A DNA stretch of 64,000 nt from Colivivens sp964537205 (GCA_964537205.1 CAZHZH010000001.1:1-64000); one strand, 5' to 3'. Positions 1 to 8,165 are shown, counted from the stretch's first letter. Notes: generated by a model from the sequence alone, not told the origin. Numbers and translations are program-made.

Positions 1-2
1 TC

Positions 3-80
3 CGTGCAAATCTCAGAGGTGTTGCAGACAAGAAGTTCTTCCTTTTCCGTATTGCGAACCTTTATGCTTATCCCCACTGA
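3..80 (+). CDS. Possible 3' end of a truncated gene, product unknown
   Basis: An open frame enters from the left edge and reads about 25 residues (RANLRGVADKKFFLF, then RIANLYAYPH) to a TGA at 78-80. The composition looks like real protein, and the tandem hairpins that follow fit a 3' end. No family can be assigned from so little sequence. It may be chance. Confidence 0.3.
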   Translation, partial: RANLRGVADKKFFLFRIANLYAYPH

Positions 81-100
81 TTTTCTACTGACTCATTATT

Positions 101-190
101 ACCGTTCAGCCTTGGCTGAACGGTCAACGCATACTGTTGCGTTGGCAGATACATACTATTGCAATCATCGTTCAGCCTTGGCTGAACGAT
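101..190. repeat. Two copies of a palindrome with a third hairpin between
   Basis: The 20-mer CGTTCAGCCTTGGCTGAACG occurs at 103-122 and 169-188: a 9-bp stem with a TT loop. The flanking dinucleotides differ but still pair (AC..GT in copy 1, AT..AT in copy 2), so each stem is 11 bp with compensatory changes. CAACGC (125-130) and GCGTTG (139-144) form another hairpin between them. The arm CGTTCAGCC reappears at 539-547, at the base of the folded leader downstream. A REP-like element, tandem terminators or a nuclease recognition site are possible; none is established. Confidence 0.7.
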
Positions 191-433
191 AAATAAGGAC
201 ACTTCAACGAATGGACTCATCTTGTTGTGATGTCCCCTGCGGTATAATGTGCTTTGACTCATTGGGCGAGATAACCTGGCTCGTGCATGTATCATCTATG
301 TCTTTTATCTTTTGCCCGACGCTTCCGCGCCTCTTCGCTGTCGTGATGACGACGGCTTAAGTCACTTGCAACATCAAATAAACCTGTATAACACAATACA
401 GAAACGGCAGGAAGTGGATTTTTTAATTATTAC
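191..433. other. Intergenic stretch with no recognised gene
   Basis: No convincing coding frame, RNA gene or strong hairpin was found here. It separates the palindromes from the promoter-like sequence of the methyltransferase leader. Confidence 0.5.
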
Positions 434-466
434 TTGCAACTGTTTGAAAAAAAACATTTATCTTTG
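434..466 (+). promoter_or_regulatory. Possible promoter of the methyltransferase operon
   Basis: TATCTTTG at 459-466 matches the Bacteroidota -7 element TAnnTTTG. TTGC at 434-437 is a weak -33 element, 21 bp away. Transcription would start near 473, giving a leader of about 320 nt. A small hairpin (470-476 with 494-500) sits at the predicted 5' end. Confidence 0.4.
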
Positions 467-530
467 CCTTTGGATGTAGGCTCACAAAGCATGCATCCAA
501 GACATATTGTTATTAACAAAGCATTCGCTA

Positions 531-725
531 TTATTTCGCGTTCAGCCAAAAGCCTCGGAAACTTGTTGGAAATAAAACGCACAAAGAAATAATTGTGATT
601 AGATACTCGGGATGGAGTAGCCTATCCTTCTATTATAGCAATGCACCACCGCCTATGGGCGTGGTGTGTTCTTATTAGAAGGATGAGGTTTCCATCCGAG
701 GCTGCCTCATAGCTGAACGCAATAA
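531..725 (+). ncRNA. Strongly structured leader or small RNA of unknown class
   Basis: Nested exact pairings are visible. The closing stem is TTATT 531-535 with 721-725, a TC bulge, then GCGTTCAGC 538-546 with GCTGAACGC 712-720. GCCTCGGA 552-559 pairs with 695-702, CACAA 580-584 with 593-597, ATCCTTCTA 624-632 with 676-684, and an apical hairpin spans 640-670 (caccac/gtggtg plus gcc/ggc, loop TATG). Competing pairings exist: 606-616 with 691-700, and ATGAGG 683-688 with CCTCAT 705-710. It lies about 70 nt before the methyltransferase start. It could be a 5' regulatory RNA, a processed RNA or a folded mobile element. No reverse transcriptase or IscB-type gene is next to it. Confidence 0.65.
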
Positions 726-758
726 GAAGCATCGCGTCCTTTTGCGTTCTTTGGGCGT

Positions 759-790
759 GATTGATAGTTGATGCACTTAAACTATCAATC
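759..790 (+). promoter_or_regulatory. Perfect 11-bp inverted repeat just before the methyltransferase start
   Basis: GATTGATAGTT (759-769) is the exact reverse complement of AACTATCAATC (780-790), with a 10-nt loop. It ends 4 nt before the preferred ATG at 795. Inferred role: an operator or a translation-blocking hairpin. Its position argues against starts at 768 or 771, which would lie inside it. Confidence 0.6.
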
Positions 791-794
791 TGCT

Positions 795-1826
795 ATGACG
801 AAGCGTAATTTAGATGCAGCAAAGGTTGCGAAAAAGGATGAGTTCTACACTCAAATGTCTGACATTGAGCGTGAGTTGCAACACTATTGGCAACATTTTC
901 GTGGCAAGACGGTGTTGTGCAACTGTGATGATCCTTACGAAAGTAACTTTTTCAAGTACTTCGCCCTGCGTTTCAACCAACTCGGGTTGAAGAAATTGAT
1001 TTGTACGTGCTACAACGGGTCGCCTGTGCAAGGCAATGAGTTAATGATTGACTTCGGGGACTTCTATAATGACGAACCCAAGAAGATCGCCTATAAGGTG
1101 GAGATAACCGAGGTGAAGGATATGAATGGTGACGGGGCTGTTGATCTCTCGGATGTACAATATCTATTGAAGAATGACAAGAATGTAATGAGTATACTCC
1201 GTACGGGTGACTTTCGTGACCCTGAATGCATAGAACTGCTAAAGCAGGCTGACATTGTAGTGACCAATCCTCCCTTTTCGCTGTTTAGAGAATATCTTGC
1301 ACAATTGATGGCATATGAAAAGCTTTTTGTCATTATAGGTAACGTTAATTGTATCACGTATAAAGAGGTCTTTCCTTTAATAAAACAAAATAAAATATGG
1401 TTCGGACCAAGTATAACAAGTGGTGATAGAAAATTCTATGTCCCTAACGATTATCCTTTAAATGCTGCTGGATGTGGTATTGACGATAATGGAAGGCATT
1501 TCATCAGAGTTAAGGGTGTAAGATGGATTACCAACATTGACCACAATAAGCGACATGAGGAATTTGATTTAGTTTCTCATTATACTCCAGAGGCATACCC
1601 AAAATACGATAATTATGATGCCATCAATGTAAATGTTACAGCAGATATTCCTTGTGATTATGCAGGAGTTATGGGTGTTCCAATAACTTTTCTCGACAAA
1701 TACAATCCCGAACAGTTTGAAATCATCAGATTCAGAAAGGGGAATGATGATAGAGACTTAAGTATCAATGGCAAATGTCCATATTTCAGAATTCTAATTC
1801 GTAACAAACATCCACAAACGATATGA
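795..1826 (+). CDS. EcoRI-type adenine-specific DNA methyltransferase
   Basis: Predicted N6-adenine DNA methyltransferase of the EcoRI methylase-like family, acting on chromosomal DNA in the cytoplasm. The start at 795 gives 343 residues beginning MTKRNLDAAKVAKKDEFYTQ, the conserved opening of the family. The frame also stays open to 768/771, but that start would lie inside a perfect hairpin. The catalytic NPPF motif is at about residues 158-161, followed by SLFREY. A calcium-loop-like stretch (DMNGDGAVDLSD, about 109-120) precedes it, which I believe is shared by relatives. The stop overlaps the start of the next gene (ATGA), so the two are translationally coupled. It probably protects host DNA from, or modulates, the partner nuclease. 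The family assignment is strong; the target sequence is unknown. Confidence 0.88.
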   Translation: MTKRNLDAAKVAKKDEFYTQMSDIERELQHYWQHFRGKTVLCNCDDPYESNFFKYFALRFNQLGLKKLICTCYNGSPVQGNELMIDFGDFYNDEPKKIAYKVEITEVKDMNGDGAVDLSDVQYLLKNDKNVMSILRTGDFRDPECIELLKQADIVVTNPPFSLFREYLAQLMAYEKLFVIIGNVNCITYKEVFPLIKQNKIWFGPSITSGDRKFYVPNDYPLNAAGCGIDDNGRHFIRVKGVRWITNIDHNKRHEEFDLVSHYTPEAYPKYDNYDAINVNVTADIPCDYAGVMGVPITFLDKYNPEQFEIIRFRKGNDDRDLSINGKCPYFRILIRNKHPQTI

Positions 1827-2947
1827 TGACGATAAAGCAAATGGAGGTGACTGTTGGCGAGGTGGTCAATGGTTACACAAACAATGAAGAGCAAGGTGTG
1901 CGTGGGTATGACGGTCAGCTCGACATCCGTCCGCCTTACCAACGCGAGTTTATCTACAACGAGAAAGAGCAACAGGCGGTTATCACGACTGTGCTTCATG
2001 GTTATCCTCTCAACGTGATGTATTGGGTGAAAAGGAGTGCCGATGCGGAGTGTCCGTACGAGGTGATGGATGGTCAGCAACGCACTCTGTCACTCTGTGA
2101 ATATGTCATGGGTAGGTTCAGCTATGACTTCAAGAACTTCTTCAACCAACCGAAGGACATACAGGAGCGTATACTCAATTATAAATTGACCATCTATGTG
2201 TGCGAAGGCGAAGCGTCGGAGAAATTAGAGTGGTTCAAGACTATCAACATCGCTGGCAAGCCGCTCAACGAACAGGAAATAAACAACGCTGTGTATGCGG
2301 GACCATTCGTGACCGATGCCAAACGTCACTTCTCGAAGAGCAACTGCGGTGCCTACCGTCTGGCAAAGGATTTGGTGAACGGCACGCCTATACGTCAGGA
2401 CTTCTTGAAGAAGGCTTTGGAGTGGATGGCAGACCACGAGACGCGTCAGGGAAAACGACAGAGTATAGTAGGATATATGGCAGATCATCAGCACGACCCA
2501 AACGCAAACAATTTATGGACATATTTCCAGAACGTAATCAATTGGGCGACCACGAACTTCGACTTGAGAAAGTTCCGTAGTATTATGAAAGGACTCGATT
2601 GGGCGTTGTATTACGACACGTATGGCAATGACACACTTGACACTGTGGCTATGGGGAAGCAGATAACGGCATTGATGCGTGACGGTGAGATACAGAATAG
2701 ACATGGCATCATTCCGTATGTGCTTACAGGTGATGAACGCTCGCTCGATCTGCGTACTTTCCCCGAGGACATCAAGTTGGCTGTTTATGAGTCGCAGCGG
2801 CATCGTTGCGCCAATTGCGGCAAGGAGTTCGACTATGAGTTCATGGAAGGAGACCACATCACTCCTTGGAAGGAAGGAGGTCGCACAGTGAGAGAAAATT
2901 GTCAGATGCTGTGTCGTGAGTGCAATCGCAGGAAGGGTGCGAGGTGA
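1823..2947 (+). CDS. DUF262 and HNH endonuclease domain protein
   Basis: 374 residues. The N-terminal DUF262 (ParB/Srx-like nucleotidase or nuclease fold) shows RPPYQREFIYN near 36-46 and DGQQR at 83-87, both hallmarks of GmrS-type and related defence proteins. The C terminus (about 326-374) is an HNH nuclease finger: CANCGKEF, then GDHITPW, then CRECNRRKG, with two CxxC pairs for zinc. A second ATG lies at 1826. The start overlaps the methyltransferase stop by 4 bases. DUF262-HNH proteins are known or suspected in type IV-like restriction and phage defence. Paired with an adenine methyltransferase this may be a modification-linked restriction system. Nuclease activity and specificity are inferred. 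Confidence 0.82.
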   Translation: MMTIKQMEVTVGEVVNGYTNNEEQGVRGYDGQLDIRPPYQREFIYNEKEQQAVITTVLHGYPLNVMYWVKRSADAECPYEVMDGQQRTLSLCEYVMGRFSYDFKNFFNQPKDIQERILNYKLTIYVCEGEASEKLEWFKTINIAGKPLNEQEINNAVYAGPFVTDAKRHFSKSNCGAYRLAKDLVNGTPIRQDFLKKALEWMADHETRQGKRQSIVGYMADHQHDPNANNLWTYFQNVINWATTNFDLRKFRSIMKGLDWALYYDTYGNDTLDTVAMGKQITALMRDGEIQNRHGIIPYVLTGDERSLDLRTFPEDIKLAVYESQRHRCANCGKEFDYEFMEGDHITPWKEGGRTVRENCQMLCRECNRRKGAR

Positions 2948-3157
2948 TATGGGGCAGCTGATACTGTCCTTTCCGCGAATTATATACGCGCTGCTTTAGT
3001 TGTCTCTTCAAAAAGACCGAATTTTGCCTTTTGTCTCACGAGGTGTCGGGCTTCATCTCACGGGGCGTTTGCCGGAATTTGGTCAGTCGATGGATGCCTT
3101 TGCTTGGCCCGGTGTTACGCGGCGGTGGACTGCGGGTGCTCGTCGCGTGGAACACAC
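2948..3157. other. Intergenic stretch, weak hairpin, no gene seen
   Basis: A weak nested hairpin follows the nuclease gene (GCAGC 2954-2958 with GCTGC 2990-2994, plus CGCG/CGCG inside), then TTTAGTTG. It may end the upstream transcript. No convincing gene is present. Confidence 0.35.
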
Positions 3158-3186
3158 AAAAAAGAGCGCACGTGTGTGTGCGCTCT
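3158..3186 (-). terminator. Intrinsic terminator of the ferredoxin gene
   Basis: AGAGCGCAC (3163-3171) pairs with GTGCGCTCT (3178-3186) around a 6-nt loop. On the minus strand the stem is followed by a run of T (the A run at 3158-3163). It lies about 130 bases beyond the ferredoxin stop. Confidence 0.75.
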
Positions 3187-3314
3187 AATTACTTGTTTTG
3201 TCGTTAGGGGATGTGGCTGTCAGCCATGTTTGCCTTCCGTGGCGTGCCTGAGGTACGTTGGGGGTCGTGGCGTGACACCTTCGATACCGGCATGTAGTCA
3301 TGCCGATGTCCTTG

Positions 3315-3485
3315 TCACCCTAAACTGATCGCGCCTGCCGGACATGCGTCCGCACAAGTTCCACATTCAACACATGAATCTGGATCAATCACATATTTGC
3401 TGTCGCCCTCGGAAATAGCCTCTGAAGGGCATTCGCCTGCGCATGTTCCACACATAACGCAATCATCTGAAATTACATAAGCCAT
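3315..3485 (-). CDS. 2[4Fe-4S] ferredoxin
   Basis: A 56-residue protein read on the minus strand, starting MAYVISDDCVMCGTCAGECP. It contains two clostridial-type cluster motifs: CxxCxxCxxxCP at C9, C12, C15, C19 and again at C38, C41, C44, C48. Length and spacing are typical of low-potential bacterial ferredoxins that carry electrons for anaerobic oxidoreductases. It is monocistronic: its own promoter-like -7 box lies at 3540-3547 and a terminator follows. It is divergent from proC. Confidence 0.93.
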   Translation of the reverse strand: MAYVISDDCVMCGTCAGECPSEAISEGDSKYVIDPDSCVECGTCADACPAGAISLG

Positions 3486-3539
3486 ACAATAAATCCTTTA
3501 AAATAAATATATCTAAGTTTTGTACACTGAATTATGTTG

Positions 3540-3547
3540 CAAAGGTA
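3540..3547 (-). promoter_or_regulatory. -7 element for the ferredoxin gene
   Basis: On the minus strand TACCTTTG fits TAnnTTTG. A TTTCG sequence lies about 20 bases upstream as a weak -33. The predicted 5' leader is about 48 nt. Confidence 0.5.
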
Positions 3548-3597
3548 ATAAATATTTCATTAATCGTTGTTCGAAACTATAGTTTTTTTTGAAAATG

Positions 3598-3629
3598 TTT
3601 CTCGATTCATTTGAATTGGCGTATCTTTG
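3598..3629 (+). promoter_or_regulatory. Promoter of proC
   Basis: TATCTTTG at 3622-3629 is a full -7 match. TTTC at 3598-3601, with a 20-bp spacer, is a near match to the -33 TTTG. The leader then contains a hairpin (CCCCCAA 3669-3675 with TTGGGGG 3684-3690) before the start codon. Confidence 0.55.
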
Positions 3630-3722
3630 TACGTGCGAATGAGTCCGCTGGGCTTACCGCCGTAGTGACCCCCAAAAGAGAAATTGGGGGATATTTGGTT
3701 AGAATAAAAACAACAATACAAT

Positions 3723-4517
3723 ATGAACATAACGATTATTGGAGCCGGCAGTATCGGTGGCGCACTGGCACGCGGCTGGAGCAAGAACGAGAGTGACGAG
3801 ATAAAGCTGACGGTGTCGGGTGTCCATTGGGAGAAACTCAACAAGATAAAGGAGGATTGCCCGAAGGTGGAGACTATGGTGGGTGACGCTGAGGCGGTGA
3901 AGGACGCTGACATGATTGTCATCGCTGTCAAACCATGGCAGGTGGAGACTGTGATAACAGACATCAAGCCCAACCTGACCGCATCGCAAATACTCGTTTC
4001 ACTGGCCGCCGGTGTCACGTTGGAGGATATAAAGGCGTTGCTTTACAAGCATCAGTGCCAAATTCCGGCACTTTTCTATGTGATACCGAACATAGCGGCG
4101 GAGTTCTGTGAGAGCATGACTTTCATTTGTCCTTCGGACGATGTGTCGAAAGACATACAGGAACGGGTGGACAACCTCTTCAAGATGGTTGGCGACACGT
4201 TCTGCTGCGCTGAGAAGATGGTAGCCCCGGGCATGTTGATGGCTTCGTGCGGCATCGCGTATGTCATGCGATTCCTGCGTGTACAGACAGAGGCGGGTGT
4301 GGAGATGGGATTCTATCCGAACGACGCGCTGAAGATCGCCATTCAGACCATGAAGGGCGCTTCAGAGCTGCTGCACAAGACCGGAGAGCATCCTGAGCAG
4401 GCGATAGACCGTGTGACGACGCCAGGCGGGTATACCATCAAGGGACTGAACGAGATGGACCATGCCGGATTCAACTCGGCCGTCATACGCGTATTCAAGA
4501 CTGGCTATGAAGAATAA
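3723..4517 (+). CDS. proC: Pyrroline-5-carboxylate reductase
   Basis: Catalyses the last step of proline synthesis, NAD(P)H-dependent reduction of 1-pyrroline-5-carboxylate to proline, in the cytoplasm. The 264 residues are normal for the family. The N-terminal Rossmann nucleotide-binding motif is IIGAGSIGGALARGW (residues 4-18). The C-terminal dimerisation part carries VTTPGGYTIKGLNEMD, the conserved substrate-binding signature (usually TPGG.T..GL..ME). It is followed after 21 bases by pta and ackA and may share their transcript. Confidence 0.93.
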   Translation: MNITIIGAGSIGGALARGWSKNESDEIKLTVSGVHWEKLNKIKEDCPKVETMVGDAEAVKDADMIVIAVKPWQVETVITDIKPNLTASQILVSLAAGVTLEDIKALLYKHQCQIPALFYVIPNIAAEFCESMTFICPSDDVSKDIQERVDNLFKMVGDTFCCAEKMVAPGMLMASCGIAYVMRFLRVQTEAGVEMGFYPNDALKIAIQTMKGASELLHKTGEHPEQAIDRVTTPGGYTIKGLNEMDHAGFNSAVIRVFKTGYEE

Positions 4518-4538
4518 TTTATAAAAACACATATCAAA

Positions 4539-5546
4539 ATGGACTTGATAGAGAAAATAATTGCCCGGGCAAAGGCAAACAAGCAGCGTATCGTCCTTCC
4601 TGAAAGCCTTGAGGAAAGAACAATCACCGCCGCCGACCGCGCCCTTGCAGATGAGCTGGCCGACATAATCCTTATCGGAAATCCTGATGAGATTAATGCG
4701 TATGCCGCAAAACTGGGATTGAAACACATCAACAAGGCTACAATCATAGACCCCGAGACTTCTGAAAAGACTGAGGAATACGCCCAGTTGCTATTCCAAC
4801 TGAGACAGAAGAAGGGAATGACAATAGAGAAGGCGCGCCAACAGGTGCTCGACCCTTTGTATTTTGGCTGCCTTATCATTAAGAGTGGTGACGCTGACGG
4901 ACAAATCTCGGGTGCGCTCTCTACTACGGGCGACACCCTTCGCCCTGCGCTTCAAATCATCAAATGCGCTCCCGGCATTACTTGTGTCAGCGGGGCAATG
5001 CTCTTGATTACCAAGACTCATCAATATGGTGAGGATGGCGTGCTCGTCATAGGTGACGTGGCGGTTACACCTGTGCCAGACGCCAACCAATTGGCACAAA
5101 TAGCCGTGTGTACGGCGCAAACCGCAAAGAGTGTCGCAGGATTTGACGACCCGCGAGTAGCCATGTTGAGTTTCTCCACAAAGGGAAGTGCGAAGCATGA
5201 GGTGGTCGACAAGGTCGTTGAGGCAACTCGCATCGCAAAAGAACTGGCTCCAGAACTGAAAATAGACGGTGAGTTGCAAGCCGATGCCGCCTTGGTGCCA
5301 AGCGTCGCAAAGAAGAAAGCTCCGGAAAGTGATATAGCAGGCAAGGCTAACGTATTGGTCGTTCCTTGCTTGGAGGTTGGCAACATAGCCTACAAGCTGG
5401 TTCAGAGGCTTGGCGAAGCTGATGCCATTGGTCCGATTCTGCAAGGTATAGCACGACCGGTGAACGATTTGAGCCGTGGTTGCAGCGTTGACGACATATA
5501 TAAGATGATTGCCATCACTGCATGTCAGGCCATGGACGCTAAATAA
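4539..5546 (+). CDS. pta: Phosphate acetyltransferase
   Basis: Converts acetyl-CoA and phosphate to acetyl phosphate and CoA. With the acetate kinase just downstream it makes ATP and acetate, a main fermentation route in Bacteroidales. The 335 residues correspond to the short single-domain form, without the N-terminal regulatory domains of the enterobacterial enzyme. The start MDLIEKIIARAKANKQRIVLP is typical, and conserved GDADGQISGALSTTGDTLRP and VIGDVAVTPVPDANQLAQIA segments are present. ackA follows after 29 bases, as expected for a pta-ackA operon. Confidence 0.95.
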   Translation: MDLIEKIIARAKANKQRIVLPESLEERTITAADRALADELADIILIGNPDEINAYAAKLGLKHINKATIIDPETSEKTEEYAQLLFQLRQKKGMTIEKARQQVLDPLYFGCLIIKSGDADGQISGALSTTGDTLRPALQIIKCAPGITCVSGAMLLITKTHQYGEDGVLVIGDVAVTPVPDANQLAQIAVCTAQTAKSVAGFDDPRVAMLSFSTKGSAKHEVVDKVVEATRIAKELAPELKIDGELQADAALVPSVAKKKAPESDIAGKANVLVVPCLEVGNIAYKLVQRLGEADAIGPILQGIARPVNDLSRGCSVDDIYKMIAITACQAMDAK

Positions 5547-5575
5547 TAATGAAACAATTATAACGTAACAAGATA

Positions 5576-6772
5576 ATGATAGTACTTGTGTTGAACTGCG
5601 GTAGCAGTTCCATTAAATACGCCCTGTATGACATGACCGACAATTCTGTCATCACGTCGGGCGGAATAGAGAAAATAGGCTTGCCCGACTCGTTTATAAA
5701 GATAAAGTACAAGGGCAAGAAGGTGAAGATCGAACAACCTATAGCCGAGCACACGGCTGGTGTGGAGTTTATTTTCAAATGCCTGACATCGGGCGAGACC
5801 GCTGTTCTGAAGTCGCTTGACGAAATCGACGCGGTGGGCCACCGCATGGTTCATGGAGGCGAGAAGTTCAATAAGAGCGTGGTGCTTGACGACGAGGTGA
5901 TGAAGGTGTTTGAGAGTTGCAACGACTTGGCGCCCCTGCACAACCCGGCAAATATAAAGGGAGTGAACGCGGTCAAGGAATTCCTTCCCAATGTGCCGCA
6001 GGTGGGCGTGTTCGACACTGCCTTCCATCAGACAATGCCCGACTACGCTTATATGTATGCCCTGCCATACGAGTTGTATAAGGAGTATGGTGTACGCCGG
6101 TATGGATTCCACGGCACAAGCCACAGGTATGTAAGCGCCCGTGTGTGCGAATTCCTCGGAATAGATCCTGTAGGCAAGAAGATCATTACCTGCCATATTG
6201 GTAACGGGGCTTCGATAACCGCGGTCAAAGACGGCAAGAGTGTTGACACGTCGATGGGACTGACACCGCTTGAGGGCTTGATCATGGGTACGCGCAGTGG
6301 TGACATCGACGCTGGCGCGGTTACGTTCTTGATGGACAAACTGGGGCTTGATACCGCCGGAATAAGCAATTTGCTGAATAAGCAGTCGGGACTTGCCGGC
6401 ATAAGCGGCGGGTTGAGCGACTTCCGCGACATACTTGCCGCCATCGAGGCGGGCAACGACCGCGCAAGACTTGCCAAGGAAATGTATACTTACCGCATAA
6501 AGAAATATATAGGACAGTATGCCGCGGCAATGGGCGGTGTGGATGTCATCGTGTTTACCGGTGGAGCGGGTGAGAACCAATGGGAGGTGCGTGAGGGAGC
6601 CACCAAGGGACTTGAATTCCTCGGAGTGAAGATGGACGATGAGAAGAATCATGCCATACGTGCCACTGAGGCGGTGATCAGCGCACCAGACAGCAGGGTG
6701 ACAGTATGTGTCATCCCAACCGATGAGGAACTGATGATAGCGAAGGACACTGTGGCCTTGGTGAATGTATGA
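5576..6772 (+). CDS. ackA: Acetate kinase
   Basis: Transfers the phosphoryl group of acetyl phosphate to ADP, giving acetate and ATP. It has 398 residues, the usual length. Seen: the ASKHA phosphate loop VLNCGSSSIKYALYD at the N terminus, HRMVHGGEKF, the signature RRYGFHGTSHRYVS, and the C-terminal FTGGAGENQWEVRE nucleotide site. It forms an operon with pta. The next gene begins 37 bases further on. Confidence 0.96.
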   Translation: MIVLVLNCGSSSIKYALYDMTDNSVITSGGIEKIGLPDSFIKIKYKGKKVKIEQPIAEHTAGVEFIFKCLTSGETAVLKSLDEIDAVGHRMVHGGEKFNKSVVLDDEVMKVFESCNDLAPLHNPANIKGVNAVKEFLPNVPQVGVFDTAFHQTMPDYAYMYALPYELYKEYGVRRYGFHGTSHRYVSARVCEFLGIDPVGKKIITCHIGNGASITAVKDGKSVDTSMGLTPLEGLIMGTRSGDIDAGAVTFLMDKLGLDTAGISNLLNKQSGLAGISGGLSDFRDILAAIEAGNDRARLAKEMYTYRIKKYIGQYAAAMGGVDVIVFTGGAGENQWEVREGATKGLEFLGVKMDDEKNHAIRATEAVISAPDSRVTVCVIPTDEELMIAKDTVALVNV

Positions 6773-6809
6773 GCAAGTTGCGCTTCAAGCCCTTGACACA
6801 TAGAAATAT

Positions 6810-8165
6810 ATGCTGATGAACATAAAAAACAGAATAATGACGGTGGCGCTCTTATTTGGAACGCCACTGTTTTGTTTGGCGCAGAACGTGTTCGGACACG
6901 CGTTGGTGCCTGACATGATAGCTGACGCAAGCATACAGGAAATTGATGGCGTGTTTTATTGTAACGCCACTACAGACGGTATGGGGAACGGACTGAAAAC
7001 GTCCGGACCGCCCGTGGTATGGAAGTCGCACGACTTTGTCAATTGGAGTTTCAACGGACGCTTGTTCCCTGCTGACATGACAAAGAAATACTGGGCTCCG
7101 TCGAAGATGGTGCATTACAATGGCAAATGGTATTTGTACCCGACGCTTGACGGCAAGATACATGTGGCGACAGCCGACTCTCCAGATGGTCCGTTCACTC
7201 TTGCCGATCCGAACCCGATAATTGACGCCATAGACGCTGAGATATTCATTGACGACGACGGTAAGAAATACATTTTCTGGAACCGCAGAGGGGTGGCGCG
7301 CCTGTCAGACGACATGTTGTCGGTTGACATGTCAACGAAAATGACAATACCGTCGCCTCACAATGTCTATAGCGAAGGCCCGTGCTTCTTTAAGCGCAAT
7401 GGCATTTATTACTATCTTTATACGCTCGGAGGTGACGAGAACTACCAGTATGCCTATATGATGAGCCGTACGTCTCCCCTCGGACCTTATGAGATACCGA
7501 CGTATGATATTATTACGACAACGAATTACAACACTGGCACCTTCGGTCCGGGACATGGTTGTGTGTTCAAACGCGAGAAGACTGACGACTATTACATTGC
7601 CTTCCTGGAGTTCGGACGTAACAGCACCAACAGACAAACGTATGTCAACAAGTTGGAGTTCAATGATGACGGCACGATAAAACCTGTCGAGGTCTCGCTT
7701 GACGGAGTGGGGGCTTTAAGCAAGTCGCATTATGGCAAGCCGCTCAGCGTATTGTCGGTAAAGGCCTCGAGCGTCGCACAGCCTGCGCCCATACGCTACT
7801 TTAAAGACCCGAAATGCCAACGGACGGAGCATTTCGACGCTGAGTTCGCTGTCGATGGGGCGAACGGGTCGAGATGGATGGCGGCGGAGGATGCAGGTGG
7901 CAAACAAGCGCCGGCATGGATCATCATGGATCTTGGAAAGGTGAGGAAGGTGCGCCGGAGTGAAATAGCCTTTGTGCGGCCTACAGAAAGTCATACCTAC
8001 CTGTTGGAAATGTCGGACGACGGCAGCACATGGACTGTGTGCGGCGGCAACGTGGAGAACAAGATACGCTCTCCTTATGTAGACCGGATAGAGAAGAGGG
8101 CGCGCTACCTGAGATTGACGATATTAAGCGGCGTACAAGGCGTCTGGGAATGGCATGCCTACTGA
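6810..8165 (+). CDS. Secreted GH43-family glycosidase with C-terminal discoidin-like domain
   Basis: 451 residues. A signal peptide covers about 1-24 (ending FCLAQ). The five-bladed propeller of glycoside hydrolase family 43 follows. Probable catalytic residues are D39 (MIADASI, base), D142 (AIDAEIFIDDDGKKYIFW, pKa modulator) and E189 (VYSEGPCFF, acid). Relatives cleave arabinose or xylose linkages in plant polysaccharides, or galactan. Residues about 325-451 resemble an F5/8 type C carbohydrate-binding domain (FDAEFAVDGANGSRWMA, then IIMDLGKVRKVRRSEI). Substrate cannot be told from sequence. It is followed by a strong terminator and sits alone rather than in a polysaccharide utilisation locus. 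Confidence 0.85.
   Translation: MLMNIKNRIMTVALLFGTPLFCLAQNVFGHALVPDMIADASIQEIDGVFYCNATTDGMGNGLKTSGPPVVWKSHDFVNWSFNGRLFPADMTKKYWAPSKMVHYNGKWYLYPTLDGKIHVATADSPDGPFTLADPNPIIDAIDAEIFIDDDGKKYIFWNRRGVARLSDDMLSVDMSTKMTIPSPHNVYSEGPCFFKRNGIYYYLYTLGGDENYQYAYMMSRTSPLGPYEIPTYDIITTTNYNTGTFGPGHGCVFKREKTDDYYIAFLEFGRNSTNRQTYVNKLEFNDDGTIKPVEVSLDGVGALSKSHYGKPLSVLSVKASSVAQPAPIRYFKDPKCQRTEHFDAEFAVDGANGSRWMAAEDAGGKQAPAWIIMDLGKVRKVRRSEIAFVRPTESHTYLLEMSDDGSTWTVCGGNVENKIRSPYVDRIEKRARYLRLTILSGVQGVWEWHAY

Noticed and set aside
103..188. CRISPR-like repeat pair
   Set aside because: Only two units, each a palindrome with a 46-base spacer and no cas genes; not a CRISPR array.
531..725. Retron msr-msd RNA or IscB-type omega RNA
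   Set aside because: The closing inverted repeat is suggestive, but no reverse transcriptase or IscB/TnpB gene is next to it, so a class name is not supported.
3000..3328. Small plus-strand open frames after the HNH gene
   Set aside because: No initiation context or family resemblance, and they overlap the ferredoxin terminator on the other strand.
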